Assembly: GCA_001801105.1 (NCBI GenBank)
Contig: MGWS01000008.1
Location: forward strand, 62,001 to 126,000
Length of the DNA stretch: 64,000 nucleotides
DNA from: Gallionellales bacterium GWA2_60_18
GTDB taxonomy: Bacteria > Pseudomonadota > Gammaproteobacteria > Burkholderiales > Gallionellaceae
Direction: 5' to 3'
Made by a program: the position numbers and the translations under genes. Below the pieces are notes generated by a model, which worked only from the letters and a program-made list of their open reading frames with translations, was not told the origin of the DNA and made no database searches. This document shows, piece by piece, positions 1 through 7,477 of this stretch. Positions within the stretch are counted from its first letter, which is position 1, and each line of letters starts with the position of its first letter.

Positions 1-671
1 GCGACGAGGATCATCTGGGCGACATGGACTTCAAGGTGGCCGGCAGCGAAACCGGCGTGACTGCGTTGCAGATGGACATCAAGATCAACGGCATCACGCG
101 CGAGATCATGCAGGCTGCGCTGACGCAGGCGCGCGAAGGCCGCATGCATATCCTGGGCCTGATGAAGCAGGCATTGCCGGAAGCGCGTACCGAGATGTCC
201 GATTATGCGCCGCGCATGATCAAGATGAAGATCAATCCGGAAAAGATCCGCGACGTGATCGGCAAGGGTGGGGCGGTGATTCGCGCCTTGACCGAGGAGA
301 CCGGCACCACCATCGATATCGACGACGAAGGCAATATCACCATCGCCTGCGTGAACGGCGAGGCGGGCGAATTGGCCAAGAAGCGCATCGAAGACATCGT
401 GGCAGACGTGGAAGTGGGCAAGATCTATGAAGGCCCGGTGGTCAAGCTGCTCGACTTCGGTGCACTGATCAATGTGTTGCCGGGCAAGGATGGCTTGCTG
501 CATATCTCCCAGATCGCCCATGAGCGCGTCAACAGCGTGTCGGATCACCTCAAGGAAGGCCAGATCGTGCGCGTGAAAGTACTGGAAGTGGATGACAAGG
601 GTCGTATGAAGCTAAGCATGAAGGTGTTGCTGCCCGCACCGGAAAGCAAGTCGGAGCCAGTTGCCGGATAA
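1..671 (+). CDS. pnp: Polynucleotide phosphorylase, C-terminal part (5' end outside window)
   Basis: This is the 3' end of the gene for PNPase, the phosphorolytic 3'-5' exoribonuclease of the RNA degradosome. The reading frame is open from the left edge. What remains is the end of the second RNase PH-like core, then a KH domain with the GKGG loop ([16 protein letters not shown]), then an S1 RNA-binding domain ([23 protein letters not shown]...GLLHISQI). The protein ends shortly after the S1 domain, as normal for the family. A strong terminator follows 20 nt after the stop codon. Only the start is missing, so the identification is secure. Confidence 0.97.
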   Translation, partial: DEDHLGDMDFKVAGSETGVTALQMDIKINGITREIMQAALTQAREGRMHILGLMKQALPEARTEMSDYAPRMIKMKINPEKIRDVIGKGGAVIRALTEETGTTIDIDDEGNITIACVNGEAGELAKKRIEDIVADVEVGKIYEGPVVKLLDFGALINVLPGKDGLLHISQIAHERVNSVSDHLKEGQIVRVKVLEVDDKGRMKLSMKVLLPAPESKSEPVAG

Positions 672-690
672 TGGTTCCCGCCTTGCCAGC

Positions 691-726
691 AAAAAGCCCC
701 GCGATGCGGGGCTTTTTGCTTTTTTG
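691..726 (+). terminator. Intrinsic terminator of pnp
   Basis: An 11-bp perfect stem (AAAAGCCCCGC / GCGGGGCTTTT) with a 3-nt loop is followed by further T residues. It starts 20 nt after the pnp stop codon and is a textbook rho-independent terminator. Confidence 0.9.
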
Positions 727-757
727 GCTTGCTTGGCTATAGCCAAGCTGCAAAAGC

Positions 758-921
758 TTAGGCTTCAGCGAAAGCAGGTGGCCAAATTAATTCAGGTGCT
801 TTTGACTACGACCAACCTGAAGGTTAGTCTACGCCGAAAGCAAGTAGCGAAAACATTAAAGGAGTTTTTGGCTCCGACATAACTTGCGCTATGCGCAAAT
901 TAGTCTACGCCGAAAGCAAGT
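758..921. repeat. Three direct repeats between pnp and dksA
   Basis: A 22-nt sequence beginning TTAGTCTACGCC and ending GAAAGCAAGT occurs identically at 824-845 and 900-921. A degenerate third copy, about three quarters identical, lies at 758-779. Each copy is followed by an A-rich stretch ending in ATTA. The core GAAAGCAAGT is the reverse complement of the last codons of dksA, so the unit looks like a duplicated and inverted piece of the dksA 3' end. No gene is seen in this spacer. Confidence 0.7.
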
Positions 922-949
922 CGCAAAAAATTATTTTGCGACTTGCTTT
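913..949 (-). terminator. Hairpin overlapping the dksA stop codon
   Basis: Two perfect 16-nt arms (913-928 and 934-949) are separated by 5 nt. The right arm is formed by the last five codons of dksA (KQVAK) and the loop holds its stop codon. It probably ends or stabilises the dksA transcript, but no clear T-run follows the stem, so the terminator role is inferred. Confidence 0.45.
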
Positions 950-1353
950 TCACGGATCTCGTCCAGGGTCTTGCAGTCGATGCAAAGGGTGGCGGTCGGT
1001 CTTGCCTCAAGGCGGCTCAATCCGATCTCGATTCCGCAATTATCGCAGTAGCCGTACTCGCCGGCATCGATTTTTGCGAGCATCTCATTGATTTTTTTGA
1101 TAAGTTTGCGTTCGCGGTCACGGTTGCGCAATTCCAGGCCCATGTCGGATTCCTGTGTGGCGCGGTCATTCGGGTCGGCAAATACCGTTGCCTCGTCCTG
1201 CATGGTATGCACGGTGCGGTCGATGTCTTCGCCCAGACCGGCCTTGATCTCATTCATGACATGGCGGAAATGATCCAGCTGCTTGGGGTTCATGTAGTCC
1301 TCGCCCTTCTTGGCCTTGTACGGGGCGATGGCTTTAGGTGGTTTTACCGGCAT
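931..1353 (-). CDS. dksA: RNA polymerase-binding transcription factor DksA
   Basis: DksA binds the RNA polymerase secondary channel and, with ppGpp, redirects transcription during starvation. The 140-aa product has the N-terminal region, the coiled coil whose tip carries the acidic motif DPNDRATQESD, and a C4 zinc finger (CDNCG near residue 109, CIDCK near residue 130). Length is close to the usual ~150 aa. The ATG at 1353 is chosen because GGAG lies 7 nt upstream; an upstream TTG at 1374 is open but has no such site. The gene is monocistronic and its last codons form one arm of a hairpin. Confidence 0.96.
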   Translation of the reverse strand: MPVKPPKAIAPYKAKKGEDYMNPKQLDHFRHVMNEIKAGLGEDIDRTVHTMQDEATVFADPNDRATQESDMGLELRNRDRERKLIKKINEMLAKIDAGEYGYCDNCGIEIGLSRLEARPTATLCIDCKTLDEIREKQVAK

Positions 1354-1444
1354 TGCGCTTCTCCAACGGGTCAAAATTCAAAGTCTGCTTTAATACCAGA
1401 AAGCGCAGGTTCAGGCAAATATAAAGTGATCGGATGGGTAAATA

Positions 1445-2161
1445 TCATCGTTTCTGGCACAACAGCAAAAACAGGCTGGGGTGCTTGTTCAGCGGTGGGA
1501 AGGGCTGCGCCTTCCATTGCGCGATGGACTGCGTCCGAATGGATTCCCCGGGCAGGGTGAGGTCGCTGGCGACGCACAGTAGCGTTTGCGGGCGGCAACG
1601 GGCGAGCAGGGCGGTGAGCAGTTTTTCATTACGGTAGGGCGTTTCGATGAATATCTGGGTCTGCCCGCGCCTTGCCGATTCGGCTTCCAGTTCCGCGATG
1701 GCCTTGTCCCTTTCCGCCTCCGCGACGGGCAAGTAGCCGTGAAAGGCGAAACATTGCCCGTTCAGTCCGGAAGCCATCAGGGCCAGCAGGATGGAAGAAG
1801 GCCCCACCAGCGGCACGACGCGAATGCCGTTGCGGTGCGCCAGGCTTACCAGTTCGGCGCCCGGGTCAGCCACGCCCGGACAACCGGCTTCGGAAACGAG
1901 GCCGACATCCTCGCCCGCCAGCAACGGGGCCAACAGGCCGCCAAGCTCCTGTGCGCCGGTATGTTCGTTCAGGGTGGCGAAATGCAGCGACTGGACCGGC
2001 TGTTCGGGTTTCAGCGCCGACAGGAAACGGCGCGCGCTCCTGGGTTCCTCTACCACGAAATGCCGCAACCGGCGCGCGGTGTCGATGGCGTGCTGCGGAA
2101 GCACCTGTGCGGCGGGTGTGTCGCCCAGCGTGCAAGGGATCAGGTAGAGCGTGCCGGGCAT
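1445..2161 (-). CDS. RsmI-like SAM-dependent methyltransferase
   Basis: A 238-aa protein of the tetrapyrrole-methylase fold family that includes the 16S rRNA cytidine 2'-O-methyltransferase RsmI. Visible family motifs are the N-terminal GTLYLIPCTLGD, SEAGCPGVADPGAELV and the following VPLVGPSSILLALMASG. It is shorter than true RsmI (about 280 aa), so it may be the paralogous family often found beside maf; the substrate is not certain. The ATG at 2161 lies 2 nt after the maf stop codon, which implies translational coupling. An in-frame upstream extension overlaps maf and is unlikely to be used. Confidence 0.85.
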   Translation of the reverse strand: MPGTLYLIPCTLGDTPAAQVLPQHAIDTARRLRHFVVEEPRSARRFLSALKPEQPVQSLHFATLNEHTGAQELGGLLAPLLAGEDVGLVSEAGCPGVADPGAELVSLAHRNGIRVVPLVGPSSILLALMASGLNGQCFAFHGYLPVAEAERDKAIAELEAESARRGQTQIFIETPYRNEKLLTALLARCRPQTLLCVASDLTLPGESIRTQSIAQWKAQPFPPLNKHPSLFLLLCQKR

Positions 2162-2163
2162 GG

Positions 2164-2748
2164 TCAGAACAGGCGCACGTTCTCGCGGCGCAGCATGTCG
2201 CACAGCATGATCAGCGGCAGACCGACCAACGCATTGGGGTCGTCGCCGCTCATGCTGCGCATCAGCGCGATACCCAGTCCTTCCGATTTGGCGCTACCCG
2301 CGCAGTGATAGGGTTGCTCCTTTTGCAGATAGCCTTCGATCTCGGCATCACTCAGGTCGCGCAGGGTGACATGGTTCTCCGCAACCCCGGTCTGCATGCT
2401 GCCGGTCTTGCTGTTCAGTAGCGCCAATGCGGTGTAGAACACGGTGGTCTTGCCGCGCATTGCGCGCAGCTGCCGCACCGCGTTGTCGTGGGTGAGCGGC
2501 TTGCCGAGCTGCTCGCCGTCCAGCAGCGCGACCTGGTCGGAGCCGATGATCAGCGCTTTCGGGTAGGCAGCGGCCACGGCCATGGCCTTTTCCTGGGCCA
2601 GACGTAGCGAGGTGGCGCGGGCGGATTCGCCCGGCAGGGGCGTCTCGTCCACATCGGGCGCAACGGTCTCGAAGGGAAGTTGCAGGCGTTTGAGCAGATC
2701 GCTGCGGTAGATCGAGGTAGAGGCGAGGACAAGCAACTGAGAATTCAA
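2164..2748 (-). CDS. maf: Maf-family nucleotide pyrophosphatase
   Basis: Maf/YceF proteins hydrolyse modified nucleoside triphosphates such as 7-methyl-GTP as a house-cleaning function. The product has [14 protein letters not shown] at its N terminus, the DVDETP motif, [12 protein letters not shown] with the catalytic Asp, and the C-terminal [12 protein letters not shown] and NALVGLPL motifs. The start is uncertain. I prefer a TTG at 2748 because AAGGA lies 7 nt upstream, giving 194 aa; an ATG at 2796 would overlap the divergent yceD promoter. It is first in a two-gene unit with the methyltransferase gene and is divergent from yceD. Confidence 0.93.
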   Translation of the reverse strand: MNSQLLVLASTSIYRSDLLKRLQLPFETVAPDVDETPLPGESARATSLRLAQEKAMAVAAAYPKALIIGSDQVALLDGEQLGKPLTHDNAVRQLRAMRGKTTVFYTALALLNSKTGSMQTGVAENHVTLRDLSDAEIEGYLQKEQPYHCAGSAKSEGLGIALMRSMSGDDPNALVGLPLIMLCDMLRRENVRLF

Positions 2749-2767
2749 CAAATATTCCTTGGTTTTT

Positions 2768-2796
2768 TTGACAGGGGGCAGCGAAAAATATATCAT
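2768..2796 (+). promoter_or_regulatory. Sigma-70 promoter of yceD-rpmF-plsX-fab
   Basis: TTGACA at 2768-2773 and TATCAT at 2791-2796 are separated by exactly 17 nt, close to consensus. The predicted transcription start falls at about 2802-2804, only a few bases before the yceD ATG at 2806, so the first message may be nearly leaderless. Confidence 0.8.
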
Positions 2797-2805
2797 GCGC
2801 GCCTC

Positions 2806-3330
2806 ATGTCTGCACGGTCTTTCATCGATAGCCTGGATTTCGCCAGAAACGGCAGGGAAATGGATGGTGAAATGGCGATTGCCGACCTGCCGCGCTTGCA
2901 GGACGTGCTGGAAAGTCCGCAGGGTACGCTGAAATATGTGCTGCGCGGCGCTCTGGACAAGCAGGGCGGTCCCATGCTGGAAGTCAGTATCGACGGTGTC
3001 TGCCGGTTACGTTGCCAGCGTTGTCTGGGCGGCATGGATCATCCGGTGCGCATCGAGACGCGGCTGGTGCTGCACGACCAGGCAAGCCTGGATGTGTTGG
3101 AGTCCGGACAGCTTTTGGCCGGACACCCGGACGGGGAAGCAGAGTATGACAGCATCCTGGCCGACTCGCATCTGGACGTGCAGGAGTTACTGGAAGAAGA
3201 GATTTTGCTGAGCCTGCCGATCGCGCCCAGGCATGAACCGGGCGCTTGTCAGGCGGCAGAAGGCGGGAATCTGCCGAAGGAGAAGAAACATCCTTTTGCG
3301 GTCCTGTCGAAATTGAAAGCAGTCGAATAG
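2806..3330 (+). CDS. yceD: YceD/DUF177 large rRNA accumulation protein
   Basis: YceD proteins are needed for normal 23S rRNA accumulation and sit upstream of rpmF in many proteobacteria. The 174-aa product has the family hallmark Cys motif (C66, C70, C73 in CRLRCQRC) and an acidic C-terminal half with [16 protein letters not shown]. The ATG at 2806 gives the standard family length; the frame stays open upstream, but that extension crosses the promoter and maf. No Shine-Dalgarno sequence precedes the ATG, in keeping with a start site only 2-4 nt upstream. rpmF follows after 21 nt. Confidence 0.93.
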   Translation: MSARSFIDSLDFARNGREMDGEMAIADLPRLQDVLESPQGTLKYVLRGALDKQGGPMLEVSIDGVCRLRCQRCLGGMDHPVRIETRLVLHDQASLDVLESGQLLAGHPDGEAEYDSILADSHLDVQELLEEEILLSLPIAPRHEPGACQAAEGGNLPKEKKHPFAVLSKLKAVE

Positions 3331-3351
3331 TTTTTTTGAGGAGTAGAGAGC

Positions 3352-3531
3352 ATGGCAGTCCAACAGAACAAAAAATCCCCGTCCAAGCGCGGCATGCACC
3401 GTGCCCATGACTTCCTGACCAACCCGGCGACGGCCGTCGAGCCAACCACCGGCGAGGCTCATCTGCGCCACCACATCAGCCCGACCGGCTTTTACCGTGG
3501 CAAGAAGGTAGTCAAGACCAAAGGCGAATAA
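3352..3531 (+). CDS. rpmF: 50S ribosomal protein L32
   Basis: A 59-aa basic protein beginning [20 protein letters not shown] and containing [20 protein letters not shown], which is the typical L32 sequence. L32 is a component of the large ribosomal subunit near the peptidyl transferase end of the exit tunnel. GAGGAG lies about 9 nt before the ATG. It sits between yceD and plsX, its standard position. The gene is shorter than 60 codons and is easily missed by length-filtered gene calling. Confidence 0.97.
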   Translation: MAVQQNKKSPSKRGMHRAHDFLTNPATAVEPTTGEAHLRHHISPTGFYRGKKVVKTKGE

Positions 3532-3542
3532 GGCCTTGAACG

Positions 3543-3580
3543 ACGCAGCCGGTCGCTGAGATCGGCTGCGTTTTCTTTTC
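3543..3580 (+). terminator. Terminator or attenuator between rpmF and plsX
   Basis: A 9-bp perfect stem (ACGCAGCCG / CGGCTGCGT) with an 11-nt loop is followed by TTTTCTTTTC. It lies 11 nt after the rpmF stop codon and would separate high-level ribosomal protein expression from the downstream lipid genes. Confidence 0.75.
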
Positions 3581-3614
3581 TGTCGCAACTTTCTTTTTAT
3601 CCAAGGACCGTCTG

Positions 3615-4652
3615 GTGGATGTCACGTTGGCCATAGATGCGATGGGGGGCGACCACGGCCCCACGGTCACTGTTCCCGCGGCAGTCGAATACCTGAAGCA
3701 GCACCCCGGCGATACCATCGTCCTCGTGGGCATCCCCGATGCCATCGAGAGCGAACTGCGCGCCCTCGGCGTGCAGACCGGCGTGCATCTGCGCATCCAT
3801 CCCGCCAGCGAAGTGGTGGGGATGGACGAGCAGCCGCAATCCGCACTGCGCGGCAAAAAAGATTCCTCGATGCGCGTCGCCATCAACCTGGTCAAGAACG
3901 GCGAGGCGCTGGCCTGCGTCAGCGCGGGCAATACCGGCGCGCTGATGGCCACCGCGCGCTATGTGCTGAAGACTATCCAAGGCATCGACCGTCCCGCGAT
4001 CGCTTCATATCTGCCGACCAAAAAAGGCCAGATATGCATGCTCGATCTGGGCGCGAACACCGATTGCAGTGCCGAGCATCTGCTGCAGTTCGCGCTGATG
4101 GGCGCCACGCTGGTGACCGCGCTGGAACACAAACCCAATCCCAGCATCGGCCTGCTGAACATCGGCAGCGAGGACATCAAAGGCAACGAGATCGTCAAGC
4201 AGGCTGCTGAATTACTGCGCGCCAGCGACCTGAATTTCTACGGCAACGTCGAGGGCAACGACATCTTCAAGGGCACCACCGACGTGGTGGTATGCGACGG
4301 TTTTGTCGGCAACGTCGCGCTGAAGACCACCGAGGGGCTGGCGCAGATGCTGGGCGGTTTCCTGCGCGAGGAATTCAGCCGCAACGCATTCACCAAACTG
4401 GCCGGATTGCTGGCGTTGCCGGTGCTCAACGCATTCAAGCGCAGGGTGGACCATCGCCGCTATAACGGCGCGAGCTTCCTCGGCCTGAAGGGCATCGTGG
4501 TGAAGAGCCACGGCTCGGCGGACGTGCTGGCCTTCCGCTGCGCCATCGAGCGCGCCGCCGGCGAGGCACACGAGGGCATGCTGCACCATATCAGCGAGCA
4601 TATCGAGAAGTGGCATCACGAGCGCAACAATACAGAACAAGAGGCATCCTGA
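3615..4652 (+). CDS. plsX: Phosphate acyltransferase PlsX
   Basis: PlsX converts acyl-ACP and phosphate to acyl-phosphate, the donor for glycerol-3-phosphate acylation in phospholipid synthesis. The 345-aa product starts [14 protein letters not shown] and carries [19 protein letters not shown]-like and [15 protein letters not shown] segments that define the family. The start is GTG at 3615 with AAGGA 7 nt upstream. Its stop codon overlaps the fabH ATG (TGATG at 4650-4654), so the two are translationally coupled. It is a peripheral membrane or cytosolic enzyme with no membrane segment. Confidence 0.97.
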   Translation: MDVTLAIDAMGGDHGPTVTVPAAVEYLKQHPGDTIVLVGIPDAIESELRALGVQTGVHLRIHPASEVVGMDEQPQSALRGKKDSSMRVAINLVKNGEALACVSAGNTGALMATARYVLKTIQGIDRPAIASYLPTKKGQICMLDLGANTDCSAEHLLQFALMGATLVTALEHKPNPSIGLLNIGSEDIKGNEIVKQAAELLRASDLNFYGNVEGNDIFKGTTDVVVCDGFVGNVALKTTEGLAQMLGGFLREEFSRNAFTKLAGLLALPVLNAFKRRVDHRRYNGASFLGLKGIVVKSHGSADVLAFRCAIERAAGEAHEGMLHHISEHIEKWHHERNNTEQEAS

Positions 4653-5611
4653 TGTATTCCAGAATAATCGGTACCGGCAGCTATCTGCCAGCCAAGACGC
4701 TGACCAACTACGACCTCGAAAAGATGGTCGAGACCACGCACGACTGGATCTTGTCGCGCAGCGGCATTCTTGAGCGCCATGTCGCGGCGGACGACGAGAT
4801 GACCAGCGACCTCGCGCTGCATGCCAGCCGCCGCGCCATCGAGGCCGCAGGCATCGTCGCGGACGAGATCGACATGCTGATCGTCGCCACCACCTCGCCG
4901 GACAAGATGTTCCCCAGCACCGCCTGCATCCTGCAGGACAAGCTGGGCATCCGCAACTGCGGCGCGGCTTTCGACATTCAGGCCGTGTGCGGCGGTTTCG
5001 TATATGCGCTGAACACCGCCGATATGTACATCAAGGGCGGGCAGGCCAAGACCGTGCTGGTGGTCGGTGCGGAAGTGCTGACGCGCATGCTGGACTGGAG
5101 CGACCGCACCACCTGCGTGCTGTTTGGCGACGGCGCCGGCGCGGTGGTGCTGCGCGCCGCCGAAACGCCGGGCATCCTCGCCAGCAGGCTGCACGCCGAC
5201 GGTCGCCACCGCGACATGCTTACAGCCGACGGCAATATCCGTCATGGCGAAATTCAGGGCGACCCGTTCATCAAGATGGATGGCCAAGCCGTATTCAAGT
5301 TTGCCGTCAAAGTGTTGAGCGAAGTAGTTGAGGAAGTACTGGAAGAGAACCAGCTCAAGGGTTCCGACATCGACTGGCTGATACCGCACCAGGCCAACAT
5401 CCGCATCATGGAAGCCACGGCGAAGAAGCTAGGGCTGAGCATGGACAACGTGGTGGTGACGGTCGCGCACCACGGCAATACCTCGGCAGCCTCCATTCCG
5501 CTGGCACTGGACACCGCCGTGCGCGACGGGCGCATCAAGTCCGGGCAGAACATCCTGCTGGAAGCGGTGGGCGGCGGGTTCACCTGGGGTGCGGTGCTGA
5601 TACGCTGGTAG
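4652..5611 (+). CDS. fabH: 3-oxoacyl-ACP synthase III FabH
   Basis: FabH condenses acetyl-CoA with malonyl-ACP to start fatty-acid synthesis. The 319-aa product has all catalytic residues: C113 in [11 protein letters not shown]246 in [10 protein letters not shown] and N276 in HHGNTSAAS. The C-terminal [13 protein letters not shown] is typical. The ATG at 4652 overlaps the plsX stop codon, and an upstream in-frame start would run far into plsX. A 7-nt-unit inverted repeat separates it from fabD. Confidence 0.97.
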   Translation: MYSRIIGTGSYLPAKTLTNYDLEKMVETTHDWILSRSGILERHVAADDEMTSDLALHASRRAIEAAGIVADEIDMLIVATTSPDKMFPSTACILQDKLGIRNCGAAFDIQAVCGGFVYALNTADMYIKGGQAKTVLVVGAEVLTRMLDWSDRTTCVLFGDGAGAVVLRAAETPGILASRLHADGRHRDMLTADGNIRHGEIQGDPFIKMDGQAVFKFAVKVLSEVVEEVLEENQLKGSDIDWLIPHQANIRIMEATAKKLGLSMDNVVVTVAHHGNTSAASIPLALDTAVRDGRIKSGQNILLEAVGGGFTWGAVLIRW

Positions 5612-5624
5612 AGAAAACAGTAGC

Positions 5625-5699
5625 TAGTCGTTAGTCGCTAGACGCTAGTTAAATCTGAAACCCCAACTAGCGACTAACGACTAATAACTAACGACTGCA
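5625..5699. repeat. Inverted repeat built of 7-nt units, upstream of fabD (copy A)
   Basis: The left arm consists of heptads TAGTCGT, TAGTCGC, TAGACGC, TAGTTAA (5625-5652). The right arm is AACTAGC, GACTAAC, GACTAAT, AACTAAC, GACTGCA (5665-5699). The arms pair over 17 bp if one heptad bulges. The element ends 2 nt before the fabD ATG, where no Shine-Dalgarno sequence is visible. Related copies occur at 57677-57771 and, more divergent, at 50568-50655. Confidence 0.85.
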
Positions 5700-5701
5700 T
5701 T

Positions 5702-6634
5702 ATGACCAGATTCGCATTCGTATTTCCCGGGCAAGGCTCGCAATCGCGCGGCATGATGAACGGCTACGCCGATTTTTCGGCGGTGCGCGACACTTTCGCC
5801 GAGGCCTCCGATATATTGAAGCAAGATCTGTGGCAACTGGTCGCCGAAGGCAGCGATGCCGACCTCAACGCCACGGTGAACACCCAGCCGGTCATGCTGG
5901 CTGCCGGCGTCGCGGTGTACCGTGCCTGGCAGGCGCAGAACGGGGCGCAGCCGGCCATCATGGCCGGACACAGCCTGGGCGAATATACCGCGCTGGTCGC
6001 GGCGGGTGCGCTGCAATTCGCCGACGCGCTGCCGCTGGTGCGCTTCCGCGCGCAGTGCATGCAGCAGGCCGTGCCGGTAGGCGTGGGCGGCATCGCCGCC
6101 ATCCTCGGGCTGGACGACGATGCAGTTCGCGCAGTGTGTGCCGAAGGCGCGCAGGGCGAGGTGCTGGAAGCGGTGAACTTCAATTCGCCGGGGCAAGTGG
6201 TGATCGCCGGCAACCGCGCCGCGGTCGAGCGCGGCATGGAACTGGCCAAGGCTCGTGGCGCCAAGCGCGCCATCATGCTGCCGATGAGCGTGCCGTCGCA
6301 TTGCGCCTTGCTGAAAGGCGCTGCGGAACAATTGCGCGAATACCTGAACGATGTTCCGCTGCAAGCCCCGTCCATCCCGGTGCTGCACAACGCCGATGTC
6401 GCCTCGTACCATGATGCCGCCAGCATCCGCGATGCGCTGGTGCGCCAGTTGTATTCGCCGGTGCGCTGGGTCGAGACCGTGCTGGCATTCGGTAAACAGG
6501 GCATCACCCATAACGTGGAATGCGCGCCGGGCAAGGTGCTGGCAGGCCTGAATAAGCGCATCGACACCAACCAGCAGGCGCTGGCCATCAACGACGGCGA
6601 AGCGTTAATGTCCGTTTTGGGTATACTTGCATAA
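5702..6634 (+). CDS. fabD: Malonyl CoA-ACP transacylase FabD
   Basis: FabD moves malonyl groups from CoA to acyl carrier protein. The 310-aa product shows FVFPGQGSQSRGM at the N terminus, the nucleophile S91 in GHSLGEY, R116 in VRFRAQ and H200 in SVPSHCALLK. Length is normal. The ATG at 5702 is required by the conserved N terminus, yet no ribosome-binding site precedes it; the region is an inverted repeat. fabG follows after 29 nt with its own good site. Confidence 0.96.
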   Translation: MTRFAFVFPGQGSQSRGMMNGYADFSAVRDTFAEASDILKQDLWQLVAEGSDADLNATVNTQPVMLAAGVAVYRAWQAQNGAQPAIMAGHSLGEYTALVAAGALQFADALPLVRFRAQCMQQAVPVGVGGIAAILGLDDDAVRAVCAEGAQGEVLEAVNFNSPGQVVIAGNRAAVERGMELAKARGAKRAIMLPMSVPSHCALLKGAAEQLREYLNDVPLQAPSIPVLHNADVASYHDAASIRDALVRQLYSPVRWVETVLAFGKQGITHNVECAPGKVLAGLNKRIDTNQQALAINDGEALMSVLGILA

Positions 6635-6663
6635 GCTAAGTTTGTGGCAATGGGGAGAATATT

Positions 6664-7401
6664 ATGAGTCTGAATGGAAAAACAGCGCTTGTTACGGGAG
6701 GAGCACGGGGAATCGGAAAAGCCATTGCGCTCAAGCTGGCACGTCAGGGTGCAAATGTCGCCGTTCTCGACATGGCCTTAGCTCCCGAAACGGTCAAGGA
6801 GATCGAGGCGCTTGGGGTCAAGGCCATCAGCGTTGAAGCCAATGTCACCAAACTGGAATCGGTGGAACAGGCCATCGAACAAGTGATCGCCGCGTTCGGC
6901 AGCCTCGATATCGCCGTCAACAATGCGGGGATCACCCGCGACAATCTTTTCCTGCGGATGAAGCCGGAAGAGTGGGATATGGTTCTTTCCGTCAACCTGA
7001 CTGGCGCTTTCAATGTGTGCAAAGCGGTCAATAAACAGATGTTCAAGCAGCGTGCGGGCAAGATCGTCAATATTGCCTCGGTGGTCGGTCAGATGGGCAA
7101 TGTGGGGCAGGCGAACTATGCAGCATCGAAAGCCGGCCTGATCGGTCTGACGAAGACCTTGGCGCGCGAGTTTGCGGCGCGCAACATTCAGGTCAATGCG
7201 GTCGCCCCAGGTTTTATCAATACGGAAATGACCGCAAGCCTGCCGGAAGACGTGAGGCAGCATTTCATCAAGAACATTCCGGCAGGCAATTTCGGCAGCG
7301 CCGAGAATGTCGCCGATGCGGTGGCCTTCCTGTGCAGTGCCGATGCGGATTACGTGACCGGCCAAGTCATCAATGTAGATGGCGGAATGGTCATGTCCTG
7401 A
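6664..7401 (+). CDS. fabG: 3-oxoacyl-ACP reductase FabG
   Basis: FabG is the NADPH-dependent short-chain dehydrogenase that reduces 3-oxoacyl-ACP in each elongation cycle. The 245-aa product has the cofactor loop TGGARGIG (11-18), NNAG (86-89), and the catalytic S139, Y152 and K156 (YAASK). GGGGAGA lies just before the ATG. In most relatives acpP follows directly, but here the next gene is an unrelated ABC-F gene on the other strand and acpP lies 53 kb away. Confidence 0.97.
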   Translation: MSLNGKTALVTGGARGIGKAIALKLARQGANVAVLDMALAPETVKEIEALGVKAISVEANVTKLESVEQAIEQVIAAFGSLDIAVNNAGITRDNLFLRMKPEEWDMVLSVNLTGAFNVCKAVNKQMFKQRAGKIVNIASVVGQMGNVGQANYAASKAGLIGLTKTLAREFAARNIQVNAVAPGFINTEMTASLPEDVRQHFIKNIPAGNFGSAENVADAVAFLCSADADYVTGQVINVDGGMVMS

Positions 7402-7477
7402 AGAGTCGCCCTGAAAATCGCCACGGAGAGTGAGCGGTATCTACACCGCTTCCTCCCGGCGCATCTCCAGATAAAGT

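Noticed and set aside
661..882. 73-aa plus-strand frame after pnp
   Set aside because: It runs through the pnp terminator and the direct repeats, which create its repeated RKQVAK text; no start signal.
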